A stretch of 36,303 nt of DNA, taken from positions 1 through 36,303 of the IMG/VR virus record IMGVR_UViG_3300044609_000380; one strand, written 5' to 3'. The stretch comes from a virus. The notes beneath the pieces were generated by a model. That model made no database searches and was not told the DNA's origin. It was given only the letters and a program-made list of their open reading frames with translations. The translations under genes and the position numbers were made by a program. Below, in pieces: positions 22,574 through 30,336 of this stretch. Every line of letters begins with the position of its first letter. The first letter of the stretch is position 1.

Positions 22574-24346
22574 ATGAATGAAAGCGCAGATTACCTGTCT
22601 ATACCGTGGCGTACAAAAGACCGTTTTCTCATCGAGGCTGAAATGGTTCGTCGCGGCGGATACATAATGTCCGGCGGCGTCAAGTACGGATGCGGGAAAT
22701 ATCATCACTTCAAAGCAGCCATGACGGCGCTTTGGCCTCACTTCGATTGGCACATCTGGTCTGACCTGCTAATCAAGACTTTCGCGGAAAATCAAGAGGT
22801 TGGAATCATGGGCCCAGGATCATCTGGCAAGACCTACACCTCCGCAGCTTTCGGGCTCTGCACGTTCTACATCTACCCGACTGGCACCTCGATCATCATG
22901 TCGTCAACGACGCGTGAGGGTCTCCAGCTGCGAATCTGGGGCTCGATCAAGGAGCTGCACAACAAGGCCAAGGCCCGCCGGGAATGGCTTCCTGGGCGCG
23001 TTATCGAGAGCCGGTTCATCCTGACTAGTTCTGACCAAGACGCCGAGGCGCAGGACTTCCGCGACGGAATCATCGGCGTAGCGTGCAAGGTCGGCGGCAC
23101 GTTCGTTGGTCTCTCGAACTACGTCGGGCTCAAGAACGACCGAGTGATGCTGATTGCAGACGAGGCGTCTCTTATGAGCCGAGGGTTCCTCGATTCAGTC
23201 GCCAACCTTCGCAAGAATCCTGAGTTCAAGCTGATCGCGATGGGGAATCCCAAGGACCGGAACGATGCGCTTGGGGTAGTCTGCGAGCCGCACTCTACGA
23301 TGGGCGGCTGGGAAGGCATTGAATACCTTGAGCAGACACGCACCTGGAGAACGCGGGCGCCAGGAGGGGTTGCTGTCCAGCTATGTGGGTACGACACGCC
23401 GAACGCGAAGTTCCCAAAAGGCACCAATCCGTACCGAGGCATCATCACGCCGGAACAGATTCAGGCGGACTTGGATTACTACGGCCGAGACTCCTTGCAG
23501 TTCTCAATGATGAACCTCGGGCTGCTGCCCCGAGACGGCGGTACACGGCGCGTGGTCACCATGTCGCTATGTGAGCAGAACCAGGCGTTTGATGAAATTG
23601 TTTGGCAGGGAGCCGACAAGATTACACGAATCATCGGGATCGACGCGGCGTACTCAGGCATCGGTGGTGACCGATGCGTTATGATCGACCTTCAGTACGG
23701 CCCGGACAGCACTGGGCGAATCGTGCTAGCATTCGCTGAGGCCCCGATCGTAATCCCTGTGACGGCCGTCAAAGCGCAGCAGGCGGAGGAGCAGATTGCC
23801 GAGTACGTGCTTCTCTACTGCAAGCAGCGCAACATCCCACCTAATCAGGTGGGATTCGATTCCACTGGACGCGGCACGCTGATGTCTGCGTTCGCCCGCC
23901 TGTGGTCACCCGAGGTGGTGCCGATCGAGTTTGGTGGTCGCCCGACGGATCGCCCTGTTCGGAAAGGTGATCCGAAGACTGAGCGGGAAGCCTACGGCAA
24001 GATGGTCACGGCTCTCTGGTATTCGTCGCGCCTGCTGATTGAATCCAAGCAGCTGAGGAAACTTCCCCGGGAAGTCGCCGAGGAAGGGTCGATGCGCGAA
24101 TGGGGAATCTCCCGCACTGGTTTGATCGACGTGGAGCCCAAGCACAAAACCAAGGAACGCATGGGCCGATCCCCTGATTTATGGGACTCTTTTGTGGTCG
24201 CGCTCGAAATGGCTCGCAGAACGGGATTTGAGATTGCAGGCGGGCAGGGGGTTGGTATTGTCAAGCGACAGACACCAAAGTGGCTGACACGTCTGTCAGA
24301 TAAGCGTCGCACGATGGATACTGAGCATTCGCTAACCTATTCCTAA
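22574..24346 (+). CDS. terL: large terminase subunit, 590 aa
   Basis: This is the ATPase-nuclease that packages phage DNA into the prohead. The ATPase part has Walker A 'GPGSSGKT' (residues 80-87) and a Walker B 'VMLIADEAS' (about 191-199). The RNase H-like nuclease part has 'IIGIDAAYSG' (Asp357), 'VGFDSTGRGT' and 'RSPDLWDSFVVALE' with the final acidic residue. Length is normal. The start is uncertain: ATG 22574 gives no overlap with the divergent gene but lacks a Shine-Dalgarno. ATG 22508, preceded by GAGGAGG, adds 22 residues and overlaps it. The gene heads the rightward packaging operon and is followed closely by ssb. No separate small terminase is recognisable in the window. Confidence 0.93.
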   Translation: MNESADYLSIPWRTKDRFLIEAEMVRRGGYIMSGGVKYGCGKYHHFKAAMTALWPHFDWHIWSDLLIKTFAENQEVGIMGPGSSGKTYTSAAFGLCTFYIYPTGTSIIMSSTTREGLQLRIWGSIKELHNKAKARREWLPGRVIESRFILTSSDQDAEAQDFRDGIIGVACKVGGTFVGLSNYVGLKNDRVMLIADEASLMSRGFLDSVANLRKNPEFKLIAMGNPKDRNDALGVVCEPHSTMGGWEGIEYLEQTRTWRTRAPGGVAVQLCGYDTPNAKFPKGTNPYRGIITPEQIQADLDYYGRDSLQFSMMNLGLLPRDGGTRRVVTMSLCEQNQAFDEIVWQGADKITRIIGIDAAYSGIGGDRCVMIDLQYGPDSTGRIVLAFAEAPIVIPVTAVKAQQAEEQIAEYVLLYCKQRNIPPNQVGFDSTGRGTLMSAFARLWSPEVVPIEFGGRPTDRPVRKGDPKTEREAYGKMVTALWYSSRLLIESKQLRKLPREVAEEGSMREWGISRTGLIDVEPKHKTKERMGRSPDLWDSFVVALEMARRTGFEIAGGQGVGIVKRQTPKWLTRLSDKRRTMDTEHSLTYS

Positions 24347-24350
24347 CCTT

Positions 24351-24767
24351 ATGGCATCATTCAACAAAGTCATCCTAATCGGCAACCTCACCCGAGACGT
24401 AGAACTCAAGTACCTTCCGAAAGGGACTGCTGTTTGTAATCTCAGCATGGCAGTGAATCGCCGCTGGAAGACCGAGGCTGGTGAGGAGAAGGAAGACGTT
24501 TACTTCGCTGAGTGCAAGGCGTTCGGGAAGCAGGCCGAGACGATCGCTCAATACGTCAAGAAGGGTCACCCGCTGATGGTTGAGGGACGCCTGACCCGGG
24601 AAGAGTGGGACGACAAGAAGACCGGAGACAAACGGTCTACTACGCGGATTATGATCGAAACCTTCCAGTTCCTTAAGGGACGTGATGAAGGTGCCACGCC
24701 GGCTCCGAGGGCTCAAGTCCCGGCCGCGCCGAAGCCTGATCTCGACGCCGATGATCTGCCGTTTTAA
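24351..24767 (+). CDS. ssb: single-stranded DNA-binding protein, 138 aa
   Basis: The OB fold is plain: 'FNKVILIGNLTRDVELKYLP', 'AVCNLSMAVNRRW', 'VYFAECKAFGKQAETIAQYV' and 'KKGHPLMVEGRL'. The last residues 'LDADDLPF' form the acidic tip that bacterial-type SSBs use to recruit partner proteins. It coats single-stranded DNA in replication and recombination and would work with the RecT-like protein and the helicase. It starts four bases after the terminase stop, an unusual place for an ssb gene, which normally sits with replication genes. No truncation is seen. Confidence 0.95.
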   Translation: MASFNKVILIGNLTRDVELKYLPKGTAVCNLSMAVNRRWKTEAGEEKEDVYFAECKAFGKQAETIAQYVKKGHPLMVEGRLTREEWDDKKTGDKRSTTRIMIETFQFLKGRDEGATPAPRAQVPAAPKPDLDADDLPF

Positions 24768-24779
24768 AAATCAAGCCGC

Positions 24780-25058
24780 ATGAGTTACAACACGTTTCCA
24801 AATGGTGGATGGCAGTTCTACGAACCTGCAACCAAGTGGACCGCGCCAAACCCGATGAATTACGATTTTCATTCGATGGCGCGATTGATCCAGCAGCACA
24901 GGATTGCCAACCACCTTCCATCGTCATTTGAACAAGCGGTGAGTGATTTGGAAGCCTACACAAAAGCTCGTCTTCCCCAGCAAACAACAACTCAATCCAC
25001 TCAAACCAATGCTCAACCAAGGGTATCAGGCTGTCGCTCGTGCGGTGGAAAGGGTTAA
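24780..25058 (+). CDS. small phage protein with Cys-rich tail, 92 aa
   Basis: The protein opens 'MSYNTFPNGGWQFYEPATKW', an arrangement (F-P-N-G-x-W-x-F-x-x-P-x-T-x-W-x-x-P) I recall from small phage proteins beside portal genes. The central part is helical ('SMARLIQQHRIANHLP'), then Gln/Thr-rich, and it ends 'GCRSCGGKG' with a C-x2-C pair. The function is unknown. The next gene starts 50 bases before its end in another frame. It may belong with the adjacent zinc-ribbon protein as a pair. Confidence 0.75.
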   Translation: MSYNTFPNGGWQFYEPATKWTAPNPMNYDFHSMARLIQQHRIANHLPSSFEQAVSDLEAYTKARLPQQTTTQSTQTNAQPRVSGCRSCGGKG

Positions 25059-25401
25059 AAATACGGCGCAAGGGGTAAGGATTCTTGCGGAATGGTTGGG
25101 CGATGGCGGTATTCCCGTTGATCGCTCAGTAGCGCAGCATCGTCTTGATACGTGTCTGCACTGCCTGCACAACAAACCTACCAAGCCAGACGCAATCGAG
25201 AAGACTGTCGCTGAGGTTATCATTGAGCAGGAGCAACTGCGCCACGACATGGCTATGATCCTTCAAGGTGAGTCTAATGCTGGCACCTGCGAAGTCTGCG
25301 GCTGCTACCTGAAGCTCAAGGTCTGGGTGCCATTGAGTTACCTAGGCGATCGTGAAATGCCTGATAAATGCTGGATTTCGCAGGAACGGAAAGCAATCTG
25401 A
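25009..25401 (+). CDS. cysteine-pair (zinc-ribbon-like) phage protein, 130 aa
   Basis: An internal ATG (25009) is chosen because the longer frame upstream is inside the 92-aa gene. The protein carries 'DTCLHCLHN' and 'GTCEVCGCYLKLKVWVP' followed by 'DKCW', a set of C-x2-C pairs that could bind one zinc. A helical stretch with 'VIIEQEQLRHDMAM' lies between them. Similar proteins upstream of the portal in other short-tailed phages share the C-x2-C-G-C-x-L-K-x-K-V-W motif. No function is known. It ends seven bases before the portal start. Confidence 0.78.
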   Translation: MLNQGYQAVARAVERVKNTAQGVRILAEWLGDGGIPVDRSVAQHRLDTCLHCLHNKPTKPDAIEKTVAEVIIEQEQLRHDMAMILQGESNAGTCEVCGCYLKLKVWVPLSYLGDREMPDKCWISQERKAI

Positions 25402-25408
25402 GATCAAT

Positions 25409-27682
25409 ATGAGTTTCAAAGAACCAAGTAGAGTCTGGAATGTTGTTAGTGCGATGCTAGAGGCTGAACAGCCTCGTTCTCGCAATCGCGCTCGCATTAA
25501 CGCTACCTTTAACGGTAATCCTCCATACAGCGAAGAGGAGGCTCGCGACAATAAGATCCAGACAAACGTCAACTTCCTGGAAGGTACACGCATCATTCAT
25601 GCGGCACGCCAGCAGTTTACGAACGCGTTCCTGAAGCCTCAGAATTACTTTTCTGTGGGCCTTGATACCGGCCCCCGGGATAAGCGCACTGAGTGGGGTA
25701 ACATCATCACGAAGCAGTTGAACCGCGTGATGAAGCGGTCTCCGAAGTATTCCACGGTTCTGGAATCTCAGTTTGCTGCGACGGTTCTTCACGGCATTGG
25801 GCCGGTGACGTGGCTGCGTGACCGTGAATGGTGCCCGTCGGCCCGTGGAACTGAAGACATTCTGGTTCCTACGAACACGCTAACCACGATGGAGAATATG
25901 TCGCACTTCGCGATCTACACCTCCTTCACAGCTGCGGACCTAATCCGCATGACTCGCGGTGAGAACGTCGATCCCGGCTGGAACCTAAAGCTGGTGAACG
26001 AGCTGCTGGCCGCGATGATCCAGCGCGAGGCATCGAGCCTCCAGGTAAACGATTGGTCCGGCCAATACTTTCCTGAAAAGATTGAGGAAGACTTCAAGGA
26101 GAACTCCGGTTACTGGGGCTCTGATGCGACCCCTGTGCTGCGGTGCTACGATTTCTACTTCCTAGACACGACCAGCGACGATCCTTCTTGGCGCCGCCGC
26201 ATCATTGTTGACCAGTACAACAGCGGCATCGGTAATATGCAGACCGCTGGCCAATGGCTCTTTGATGCCGGCGACCGCTGCTACGGCCGGGATATCTTCG
26301 AGCTGATGCACATCCAGTTCGCTGACGGCGCGGTGGTTCCGCCGTTCCGCTGGCACTCGGTGCGTTCCCTTGGCTACCTGCTTTATGCGGTGTGCCACCT
26401 CCAGAATCGCCTGCGCTGTAAGTTCACCGACTCCGTTTTCGAGCAGATGCTCTGGCTCTTCCGCAATGTCGCTGATGGTGACATGGAACGGATGGAGAAG
26501 ATCGACCTTGTGAACATGGGCGTGATTCCCGAGGGCCTCTCCTGGGTTCCGCAATCTGAGCGTCACGTTGTCGATTACCCGATGTTGTCCGGTGCCATGG
26601 CGATGCACCGCCAGATTATGTCTGAGTCAAGTGCTGCCTACACGCAGGACGTGAACGACGGATCATCGAAGGAGCTGACCGCTACCGAGGTTATGGCTCG
26701 CGTGAACAACGCCAACGCGCTGATGGGCTCCATGCTTACACGCGCCTACACGCAGCAGAATTTCCAGTACCGCGAGATAGCTCGCCGGTTCTGCACGATC
26801 GACCATCCCGACTGCAAACAGTTCCGTCGCAAGTGCGAGGCGGACGGAGTCGATCCCTCCGTCTGGAAGAACCTCGACGCATGGGACATCATGCCCGAGC
26901 GCGTCATGGGTTCCGGCAACAAGATGCTGGAGATCGCTCAGGCTGACCGCCTGATGGCTATCCGACCGCTGCTAGCTCCGGATTCTCAGGCCGAGGTTGT
27001 GCATATGTATGTCGAGGCCAATACTGATGATCCCCTTCTGGCAAATCGCTTGGCTCCGATCGACAACAAGCCGGTCTCCCCGGCTGTCGAACGCGCTACC
27101 ATGGCGTGGGGCACGCTTATCGACGGTCAACCTGTTGTTATCGCAAGCGCACTCAATCGCCCCGAGTACATCCAGACGCTGCTTCAGATGCTTGGTGGCG
27201 CCATTGGTCGTATTGAAAAGGAAGGTGGCGGCATGACCACGATGGATCGCGTGTTGGGATTGGCCAACGTGATCCAGCATATCCAGGAGCAGATTCAGTT
27301 GATCTCTCAGGACCCGGGCCAGGAGCAGAACATCAAGCTCTACAACGACGGCATCGGCCAGGCTTCAAACTACATCAAGGGCTACGTGCAGCGCCTTCAA
27401 GAGCAGGCTCAAGCTCAGGCCGAAGCCGGCGCAGCTGGCAACGGAATGGACCCCGAGACGGCTGCAAAGATCCAGGCGATGCTCATCACCGCTCAGTCCA
27501 AGTCGCAGATCGCTGCGGCAAACTCCGAACAGAAGCGGACTCAGAAGCAGGTCGCGTTCGATCAAGATCAGCAGCGCAAGAATGCTAGCACGATCGCTGA
27601 GGCTCAGCGTAAAGGCGCTCTGACTCGCGCAGACATTGCTGCCATGGATCTCAAGACTCAGGCCAATATTCTCAACCAATGA
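25409..27682 (+). CDS. portal protein (head-tail connector), 757 aa
   Basis: A long protein directly downstream of terminase and before the scaffold-like gene, the usual place for portal. Features include an N-terminal charged region, 'EGTRIIHAARQQFTNAFL', a central block with 'SLGYLLYAVCHLQNRLRCKF' and 'SSKELTATEVMARVNNANAL' (the T-A-T-E-V helix motif of large podovirus portals), and a Gln/Ala-rich C-terminal helix ('YVQRLQEQAQAQAEAGAAGN') resembling a barrel. Twelve copies would form the ring through which DNA is packaged. The size (757 aa) is closer to P22-type than T7-type portals. An ATG at 25409 is chosen, since the frame upstream overlaps the previous gene. Confidence 0.88.
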   Translation: MSFKEPSRVWNVVSAMLEAEQPRSRNRARINATFNGNPPYSEEEARDNKIQTNVNFLEGTRIIHAARQQFTNAFLKPQNYFSVGLDTGPRDKRTEWGNIITKQLNRVMKRSPKYSTVLESQFAATVLHGIGPVTWLRDREWCPSARGTEDILVPTNTLTTMENMSHFAIYTSFTAADLIRMTRGENVDPGWNLKLVNELLAAMIQREASSLQVNDWSGQYFPEKIEEDFKENSGYWGSDATPVLRCYDFYFLDTTSDDPSWRRRIIVDQYNSGIGNMQTAGQWLFDAGDRCYGRDIFELMHIQFADGAVVPPFRWHSVRSLGYLLYAVCHLQNRLRCKFTDSVFEQMLWLFRNVADGDMERMEKIDLVNMGVIPEGLSWVPQSERHVVDYPMLSGAMAMHRQIMSESSAAYTQDVNDGSSKELTATEVMARVNNANALMGSMLTRAYTQQNFQYREIARRFCTIDHPDCKQFRRKCEADGVDPSVWKNLDAWDIMPERVMGSGNKMLEIAQADRLMAIRPLLAPDSQAEVVHMYVEANTDDPLLANRLAPIDNKPVSPAVERATMAWGTLIDGQPVVIASALNRPEYIQTLLQMLGGAIGRIEKEGGGMTTMDRVLGLANVIQHIQEQIQLISQDPGQEQNIKLYNDGIGQASNYIKGYVQRLQEQAQAQAEAGAAGNGMDPETAAKIQAMLITAQSKSQIAAANSEQKRTQKQVAFDQDQQRKNASTIAEAQRKGALTRADIAAMDLKTQANILNQ

Positions 27683-27936
27683 CCCCAAAACAAGAGTTTC
27701 AAAAAAACCAACAGCGCCTCAACGAGCTTAAGCGCCTCCTGGATAATCAGGACTTACAGGCTGCCCTACTCGTTGCGTTCAATAATTTCTGCTGGAACCT
27801 GCCAGCCTCAGAGAATCCTCAACACGGATGGAATGCAAACTGTCGCAGACAGGGCGCAAAGGCGTTGATTGATGAACTCAACGGGCTTGCAGAGATGCGG
27901 AAAGATAAACCGACCACCACTCAAAACCTCGAATGA
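27679..27936 (+). CDS. small phage protein between portal and scaffold, 85 aa
   Basis: ATGA overlaps link it to the portal at its start and to the scaffold-like gene at its end. It is helical and hydrophilic. It has 'QNLE' at its C-terminus and aromatic motifs 'FNNFCWNLPASENPQHGW' in the middle. It carries no recognised domain. Its place between two head genes suggests a minor head or assembly role. Codon use and coupling support a real gene. Confidence 0.75.
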   Translation: MTPKQEFQKNQQRLNELKRLLDNQDLQAALLVAFNNFCWNLPASENPQHGWNANCRRQGAKALIDELNGLAEMRKDKPTTTQNLE

Positions 27937-29180
27937 GAATCCTATTATCACCTGATGCCCCAACTGATCGCGGGGCGGATTACACTGACGCATTTGCAGG
28001 AATCGACGCCATCGAAGGCAGCGGGCTGGACAACCCGATGGGATCACCGTCCCAGCAGACTCCTCAAGATGTAGCACCTGCGCCTGCGGTATCCGCTCCA
28101 GAGGTTCAGGCGGCTGCCCCCGCTGACCTTGCTAAGCCCAAGAACGAGGATTTCTTCAACCTCGATAAGTTCACCCCCAAGAAGGATGAACCAGCGCCGA
28201 CCGCTAAGGCTGAGCCCGCCAAGCCTGAGCCCACGTCCATCAAGCAGTTCCGCGAGCAGTACGACTTGACCAAGAAAGAGCGCGATGATTTCGCGGCCAA
28301 GGTCTCTGAGCTTGAGCGTGCTAGGTCTGAAGGCACTCGGAAGGAAGTCGAAGAGGCCACCAAGTCACTGAAGGCCGAGATGGATTCCATCCGGAAGAAC
28401 GCCGAGGAGCTGGACACCGAGGTGCGGTATCTAAACTACACGCGTTCCGGTGAGTACAAGCAGAAGTACGAGACCCCTCTGCGCGAAGCGTGGCAGACCG
28501 CCCTAGGCGATATTGATGGAATCCGCGTCACTGATGCCGATGGCACTGAGCGCGACGCCAGTCACCATGATATCATGGCGATCTTGAACGTGCCGGTCGC
28601 CAAGGCCGCGATCATCGCCCAGGAGATGTTTGGTGCAGCTGCGCCTGAGATAATGACTCACCGCCGCCGGTTACTCGAACTCACTCAGTCTCGCGACAAG
28701 TCTATCGCTGAATGGAAGGAGAAGGGAGCGCAGCGTGAGGTTGAGCGATCGAAGCAGTTGGAAGGACGTCAGTCTCGTTCGCGTGAGCTGTTTGAATCGC
28801 AGTTCTCGGATTACGAAAAGAGTCACCCGCAGCTGTTCGGTAGGGAAGATGGTGACGATGATGGCAACAAGCTCCTGGACGAAAGCGATCGGCTGATCCG
28901 AATCGCGCTGAAAGGCGAGGGCGTCGATGCTGACATGGGCTACGAGGACAAGGTTGACCTCATTACTAAGGCTCAGGCCCAGGTTGCACTACGTGCTCGG
29001 GCCTACGGCCGTGAGCGCCTGCGAGTGATCCGTCTTCAGCAAAAGGTAGCGGAGCTGGAGAAGAAGGTTGGAAAGGTTCGATCCTCGGAACCCGGTCAGG
29101 GTGAGGGGACTTCGACTGCGACGCGTATAGCTCCTAAGAGTGCTGAAGACGCGATCGACGAGTTGCCGTCGGCGTACTGA
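27933..29180 (+). CDS. putative capsid scaffolding protein, 415 aa
   Basis: A Pro/Ala-rich, acidic N-terminal third ('PQDVAPAPAVSAPEVQ') leads into long charged helices likely to form coiled coils ('KKERDDFAAKVSELERARSE', 'RLRVIRLQQKVAELEKKVG'). There are acidic patches ('GREDGDDDGNKLLDESD') and no cysteine. This composition and its place after the portal are typical of phage scaffolding proteins, which guide coat assembly and leave the head. Unusually, no capsid gene follows on this strand; the probable capsid lies in the opposite, convergent operon. The gene ends one base before the convergent gene, so transcripts from the two sides face each other. Confidence 0.78.
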   Translation: MRILLSPDAPTDRGADYTDAFAGIDAIEGSGLDNPMGSPSQQTPQDVAPAPAVSAPEVQAAAPADLAKPKNEDFFNLDKFTPKKDEPAPTAKAEPAKPEPTSIKQFREQYDLTKKERDDFAAKVSELERARSEGTRKEVEEATKSLKAEMDSIRKNAEELDTEVRYLNYTRSGEYKQKYETPLREAWQTALGDIDGIRVTDADGTERDASHHDIMAILNVPVAKAAIIAQEMFGAAAPEIMTHRRRLLELTQSRDKSIAEWKEKGAQREVERSKQLEGRQSRSRELFESQFSDYEKSHPQLFGREDGDDDGNKLLDESDRLIRIALKGEGVDADMGYEDKVDLITKAQAQVALRARAYGRERLRVIRLQQKVAELEKKVGKVRSSEPGQGEGTSTATRIAPKSAEDAIDELPSAY

Positions 29181-29181
29181 T

Positions 29182-29427
29182 CTACCAGGCCGCGCAACTC
29201 CAGTGCTTCGCAGATAACTTCGTGCCCGGTGTGTCACAACCATGCCGGGCACGAAAACTTTTACGGTTCTTCGGAATGTGCTTCTTAATGCTCATGTTCG
29301 GATCACCGAAACGCACGAGCTTCACTTGCCCGCCCTCCTTAGCCAACACAGCGGACTTCTTGGATTCGCCTGGCGTAGACTTCGGCTTGTTGTACCCGGC
29401 AAATTTCTGACCTCGGTAGGTAATCAT
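29182..29427 (-). CDS. conserved small phage protein with 'KSFRARHxC' motif, 81 aa
   Basis: The product 'MITYRGQKFAGYNKPKSTPG' followed by 'KKSAVLAKEGGQVKLVRFGD' and 'NRKSFRARHGCDTPGTKLSA' then 'WSC' matches a family found in many phages (K-x-R-K-S-F-x-A-R-H-x-C ... W-S-C). It has no established function. The ATG (29425-29427) overlaps the stop of the lipoprotein gene (ATGA). It is the last gene of the leftward unit and abuts the convergent scaffold gene. A perfect inverted repeat lies inside its coding region (29221-29253), so the end of the rightward transcript may be formed here. Confidence 0.85.
   Translation of the reverse strand: MITYRGQKFAGYNKPKSTPGESKKSAVLAKEGGQVKLVRFGDPNMSIKKHIPKNRKSFRARHGCDTPGTKLSAKHWSCAAW
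29221..29253 (+). terminator. perfect 9-bp inverted repeat, candidate transcription terminator
   Basis: CGTGCCCGG (29221-29229) and CCGGGCACG (29245-29253) are exact reverse complements separated by 15 bases. On the plus strand the stem is followed by AAAACTTTT, so a U-rich end comes late rather than directly after the stem. Location just past the last rightward gene fits a terminator for that operon. It also lies in a coding sequence on the other strand, so it may be chance within the R-A-R-H-G-C-D-T-P-G-T codons. Confidence 0.4.
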
Positions 29428-29642
29428 TTGGCTTTCGGCAGTACGTACCACCCAGCTGGAAGTGTAACCCGGCTTGGTCCGGAGAGCTTACCGTCCTTGT
29501 CAAACGCGTAGACGCGGGCGCGGACGGGCTCTGCTAGCATCACAGGATCACCGCTAGGAACGAGGATCACTTTTGTCTGCTGGCAGCCCAGGCAGATTGG
29601 CAACACGAGCAGCCAAATCGTTCTTGAGAGGCTTTGGCGCAT
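29424..29642 (-). CDS. small lipoprotein, spanin-like candidate, 72 aa
   Basis: The N-terminus 'MRQSLSRTIWLLVLPICLGC' has basic residues, a hydrophobic core and a lipobox-like L-G-C, so lipid attachment at that Cys is expected, giving a short outer-membrane-type lipoprotein of about 53 residues. ATG 29642 is preferred because GGAAG lies a few bases upstream. ATG 29648 is possible. The N-terminal third overlaps the 55-aa gene in another frame, as Rz1-type spanin genes overlap Rz. Two possible holins lie directly upstream. The mature part ('SRVTLPAGWYVLP') is short and not obviously coiled-coil, so spanin function is only suggested. Confidence 0.7.
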   Translation of the reverse strand: MRQSLSRTIWLLVLPICLGCQQTKVILVPSGDPVMLAEPVRARVYAFDKDGKLSGPSRVTLPAGWYVLPKAK

Positions 29643-29721
29643 TTCCATCTTCCACTTTCGGTGCAGGCGTCTCTCGGAGGAAATCCAAGAGAGCCTTCAC
29701 GAGTTGGTAGATCCAGTTCAA
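29554..29721 (-). CDS. small protein with TTG start, nested with lipoprotein gene, 55 aa
   Basis: The frame begins at TTG (29719-29721), which overlaps the stop of the 63-aa holin-like gene (TTGA), the same coupling as elsewhere. It encodes an amphipathic N-terminal helix ('NWIYQLVKALLDFLRE') and a charged tail ('KNDLAARVANLPG'). I recall similar very small phage proteins (N-W-L-x-x-L-x-K-A-L-L-x-x-L ... D-L-x-x-R-V) in the lysis region. Its 3' half is read in a second frame as the lipoprotein's signal peptide. It could be an inner-membrane lysis accessory. The rare TTG start makes automated annotation likely to miss it. Confidence 0.6.
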   Translation of the reverse strand: MNWIYQLVKALLDFLRETPAPKVEDGNAPKPLKNDLAARVANLPGLPADKSDPRS

Positions 29722-29909
29722 ACCGGAGGAACGACAGGAGTCTTCTCGGCATCCTTGGCCATTATAAGACCGATTCCGGCGGTCACCGCTGCGATGGTCG
29801 AAGCGATGTCGATGTTGGTTGCCGGGTCACCGTCGAAAGCAGCCCGAAGGGCACCACCAACAGCGACAAGTATTGCGCCAACGCCAGCGAGAGTAGTTTT
29901 CCAGTTCAT
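29718..29909 (-). CDS. holin-like membrane protein, 63 aa
   Basis: Two hydrophobic segments ('LAGVGAILVAVGGALRAAF' and 'IAAVTAGIGLIMAK') flank a short polar turn 'DGDPATNI'. The N-terminus 'MNWKTTLAGVGAI' matches a widespread small phage family considered holin-like. Holins form holes in the inner membrane to time lysis. The start overlaps the previous gene's stop (ATGA). No endolysin is next to it, which is unusual for a lysis cassette, so it might be a membrane protein of another kind. Confidence 0.72.
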   Translation of the reverse strand: MNWKTTLAGVGAILVAVGGALRAAFDGDPATNIDIASTIAAVTAGIGLIMAKDAEKTPVVPPV

Positions 29910-30076
29910 TTTTTGAAGGTTTTATACAGACCGATTGATGCTGCCACAAAGGCTAAAACAGCGGCTCCAAGCTGGAACCACTGAGTTAGCTGCGGGATAA
30001 AAGAAACCGCACCAGCAGCGGCAGCGGTCGCTAGAGAAATCCCAACTCCGCTGCTGTTGTTAGTGTCGGTTTGCAT
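29906..30076 (-). CDS. small membrane protein, possible second holin, 56 aa
   Basis: The product starts 'MQTDTNNSSGVGISLATAAA', continues 'GAVSFIPQLTQWFQLGAAVL' and ends 'ASIGLYKTFKK'. Two hydrophobic segments are separated by a Gln/Trp turn and the tail is basic, the usual shape of a small class II holin. The start overlaps the upstream stop (TAATG) and its stop overlaps the next ATG. It may act together with the 63-aa protein as a holin/antiholin pair. No direct sequence similarity between the two is apparent. Confidence 0.65.
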   Translation of the reverse strand: MQTDTNNSSGVGISLATAAAAGAVSFIPQLTQWFQLGAAVLAFVAASIGLYKTFKK

Positions 30077-30336
30077 TACTCAGTAGGCTGAACGGCTTCA
30101 ACCACCGGATTGGCCGCTTTGTAAGCCTCCACAACCGCAGGAGTCCACAGCGCATTGGCGATATTCACAACCTCGGTCGGCTGACCAGTAAGGTCGTCAC
30201 CGGGATTCAGCGTGTACTGCGAGGTAATCTCACTGCCGACAACCGCGCCATCGCTGTCGTAATCGATTCCGGTCGTCACGAACAGCGAGTTGTTCTGGTT
30301 TACCTGCACTGCGACGATGTTGACTGGTACGATCAT
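30076..30336 (-). CDS. small paralogue B of tandem pair, 86 aa
   Basis: The chosen ATG (30334-30336) overlaps the previous stop (ATGA). The upstream extension is inside the neighbour. The last half shares an almost continuous block with the gene just upstream: 'PGDDLTGQPTEVVNIANALW' here against 'PGSDLTGQPEQVVAIANAVW' there, then T-P-A ... A-Y. The two are tandem duplicates. The N-terminal part ('NIVAVQVNQNNSLFVTTGID') is beta-like and different. They sit after a fibre-like gene, so they may be virion-surface or chaperone proteins, but the function is unknown. Confidence 0.75.
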   Translation of the reverse strand: MIVPVNIVAVQVNQNNSLFVTTGIDYDSDGAVVGSEITSQYTLNPGDDLTGQPTEVVNIANALWTPAVVEAYKAANPVVEAVQPTE

